Positions 6,786-7,403 of a stretch of 7,403 bases of DNA are shown here, one piece after another (positions within the stretch are counted from its first letter, which is position 1; every line of letters starts with the position of its first letter). The position numbers and the translations under genes were made by a program. The stretch spans positions 2,919-10,321 of the forward strand of contig DPSI01000125.1 of assembly GCA_003527165.1 (NCBI GenBank), given 5' to 3'. The DNA is from Pseudomonas sp. (GTDB lineage Bacteria > Pseudomonadota > Gammaproteobacteria > Pseudomonadales > Pseudomonadaceae). Below the pieces are notes generated by a model. That model saw only the letters and a program-made list of their open reading frames with translations. It made no database searches and was not told the origin of the DNA.

Positions 6786-6810
6786 ATGCCCCTATTCTTA
6801 GTCAGGGCAT
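6786..6810 (-). promoter_or_regulatory. leader hairpin that could mask the nosP ribosome site
   Basis: ATGCCC (6786-6791) and GGGCAT (6805-6810) form an inverted repeat with a 13-base loop, ending nine bases before the nosP ATG. On the nosP mRNA the downstream arm carries the only purine-rich stretch (AGGGG) that could serve as a ribosome site. It could be an operator instead. Confidence 0.35.
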
Positions 6811-6940
6811 AGGGTACGAAAATGCTACTTGAGTACCGGAGTCGCCCTGCCAAGGTAGCGATGCGACAAAAGCACTCGCCGTTGCCTCGATTGCTCGGTG
6901 CGACTGGAGCAGGCGCTACAAATACATGATCGGGCTCAGC

Positions 6941-6972
6941 AAAAAGGCTGGCCCTGACGGGTACCAGCCTTT
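6941..6972 (-). terminator. intrinsic terminator of the outer-membrane barrel gene
   Basis: AAAGGCTGG (6943-6951) and CCAGCCTTT (6964-6972) form a perfect 9-base stem, extended by an inner CCC/GGG with a TGAC loop. On the - strand the hairpin runs into five T residues (6945-6941), as for a terminator of the gene entering from the right. On the + strand only three T residues follow, so it is mainly one-directional. It lies 123 bases past the barrel gene's stop. Confidence 0.85.
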
Positions 6973-7095
6973 AAGCGGTTCAGCGGGCGCGACGATGGCC
7001 GTCGTGCCCTCAGGGCGTAGTCGTACGCTCGGCGACGACTTACGGCTCTGCAACGGATAGCGCGACCTACGGTTCGGGTTCCGTCCACGCCCTGC

Positions 7096-7403
7096 TTAGA
7101 AACTCAGCGCAGCTCCGACCGCGAAGGTGCGAGTGTCCTCGTCGAGGGCCGGATTGTCCTTGCCGTCGATTTCGAACTGGTTCAGTTCGGCAACCAGGGT
7201 GAGGTTGTCGTTGATGCTGTGAAACAGCGCCACCCCGCGGGTTTCATAGTCGGCCGCCGTGCCCAGGCCGTTGCCGTTGTTCTGGTCGCCGGCCGAGATG
7301 GTCGGCGGGGTCGAAGAGGTGGCCCAGGAAGCGTAAAGGCTGCTGTTGGCCGTCGGCTTGTAGACCAGGCCGACCTGATAGTTGACGAAGTCCCAGTCGC
7401 CGC
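7096..7403 (-). CDS. outer-membrane beta-barrel protein, C-terminal 101 residues (TonB-receptor-like then porin-like; partial)
   Basis: On the - strand a frame is open from the right edge to TAA (7098-7096). Its C-terminus alternates hydrophobic residues and ends in phenylalanine (TRTFAVGAALSF), the signal recognised by the BAM complex, so this is an outer-membrane barrel. Residues 5-40 of the visible part (NYQVGLVYKPTANSSLYASW, then ATSSTPPTISAGDQ) resemble the mid-barrel region of catecholate-siderophore TonB receptors such as Fiu and PiuA. In those receptors about 200 or more residues normally follow. Here only about 60 follow, and they (VALFHSINDNLTLVAELNQF, then EIDG and LDEDTRTFAVGAALSF) read like the last strands of a Pseudomonas trimeric porin. 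It may be a chimera, a receptor with an internal deletion, or an ordinary porin or receptor that I misread. The gene ends at a strong terminator. The start and signal peptide are outside the window. Confidence 0.75.
   Translation of the reverse strand, partial: GDWDFVNYQVGLVYKPTANSSLYASWATSSTPPTISAGDQNNGNGLGTAADYETRGVALFHSINDNLTLVAELNQFEIDGKDNPALDEDTRTFAVGAALSF

Larger units (their letters stand above)
6777..7095. other. non-coding gap between nosP and the outer-membrane barrel gene
   Basis: No gene is seen in these 319 bases. The part next to the barrel gene is a 3' untranslated region ending at the terminator at 6941-6972, with a minor palindrome GCCCTCAGGGC at 7006-7016. The remainder (6777-6940) must carry the nosP-nahK promoter, because the terminator cuts these genes off from the barrel gene. 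No clear sigma-70, sigma-54 or FNR/Dnr-type site was recognised there. Confidence 0.6.

Noticed and set aside
6777..6940. A sigma-54 or FNR/Dnr-type site ahead of nosP
   Set aside because: I looked for GG-N10-GC with the right surroundings and for TTGAT-N4-ATCAA. TTGGCA-like and TACCCT-like boxes are present, but the spacing is wrong.

Overview
This window looks like a chromosome segment from Pseudomonas in the broad sense (Pseudomonadaceae, possibly the stutzeri/Stutzerimonas or a related group). The reasons are its GC-rich base composition, REP-like palindromes of the Pseudomonas GAGCNAGCTCGC type, and a gene set that matches the PQQ-dependent alcohol-oxidation (exa/ped) neighbourhood of P. 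aeruginosa and P. putida. The identifications are from recognition of protein motifs; no database search was run.

Left part, + strand (1-1830): the 3' end of a YVTN beta-propeller gene, an ABC-transporter ATPase that overlaps it by an ATGA junction, and an ABC-2 permease 49 bases further on. These three form the export module that accompanies quinoprotein alcohol dehydrogenases. About 400 bases of non-coding DNA follow (1831-2237), holding a hairpin just after the permease and a cluster of GTCGCC half-sites. Next on the + strand is erbR/agmR (2238-2903), a LuxR-type response regulator that starts at TTG and controls PQQ-dependent ethanol oxidation.

Middle: erbR converges on nahK (ercS'), which lies on the - strand. 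The 125-base gap holds an intrinsic terminator for erbR between two inverted REP sequences. nahK (5665-3029) encodes a soluble hybrid histidine kinase with three PAS-like domains, HisKA, HATPase and a receiver. Upstream in the same operon, overlapping nahK by 71 bases, is a FIST-domain gene (6776-5595) that matches the haem-based nitric-oxide sensor NosP.

Right end: a 319-base gap contains a strong terminator on the - strand, then the last 101 codons of an outer-membrane beta-barrel gene running in from the right edge. Its sequence reads like a siderophore-receptor segment joined to a porin-like C-terminus, which is the oddest coding feature here.

Taken together, a periplasmic alcohol-oxidation export module and its transcriptional activator sit next to a nitric-oxide sensor/kinase pair. 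The best-supported novel-looking points are the possible barrel chimera, the REP pair that ends in the nahK stop codon, the 17-codon mini-ORF bridging the ABC genes, and the structured leaders of erbR and nosP. I see no tRNA, rRNA, CRISPR array, transposase or phage gene.
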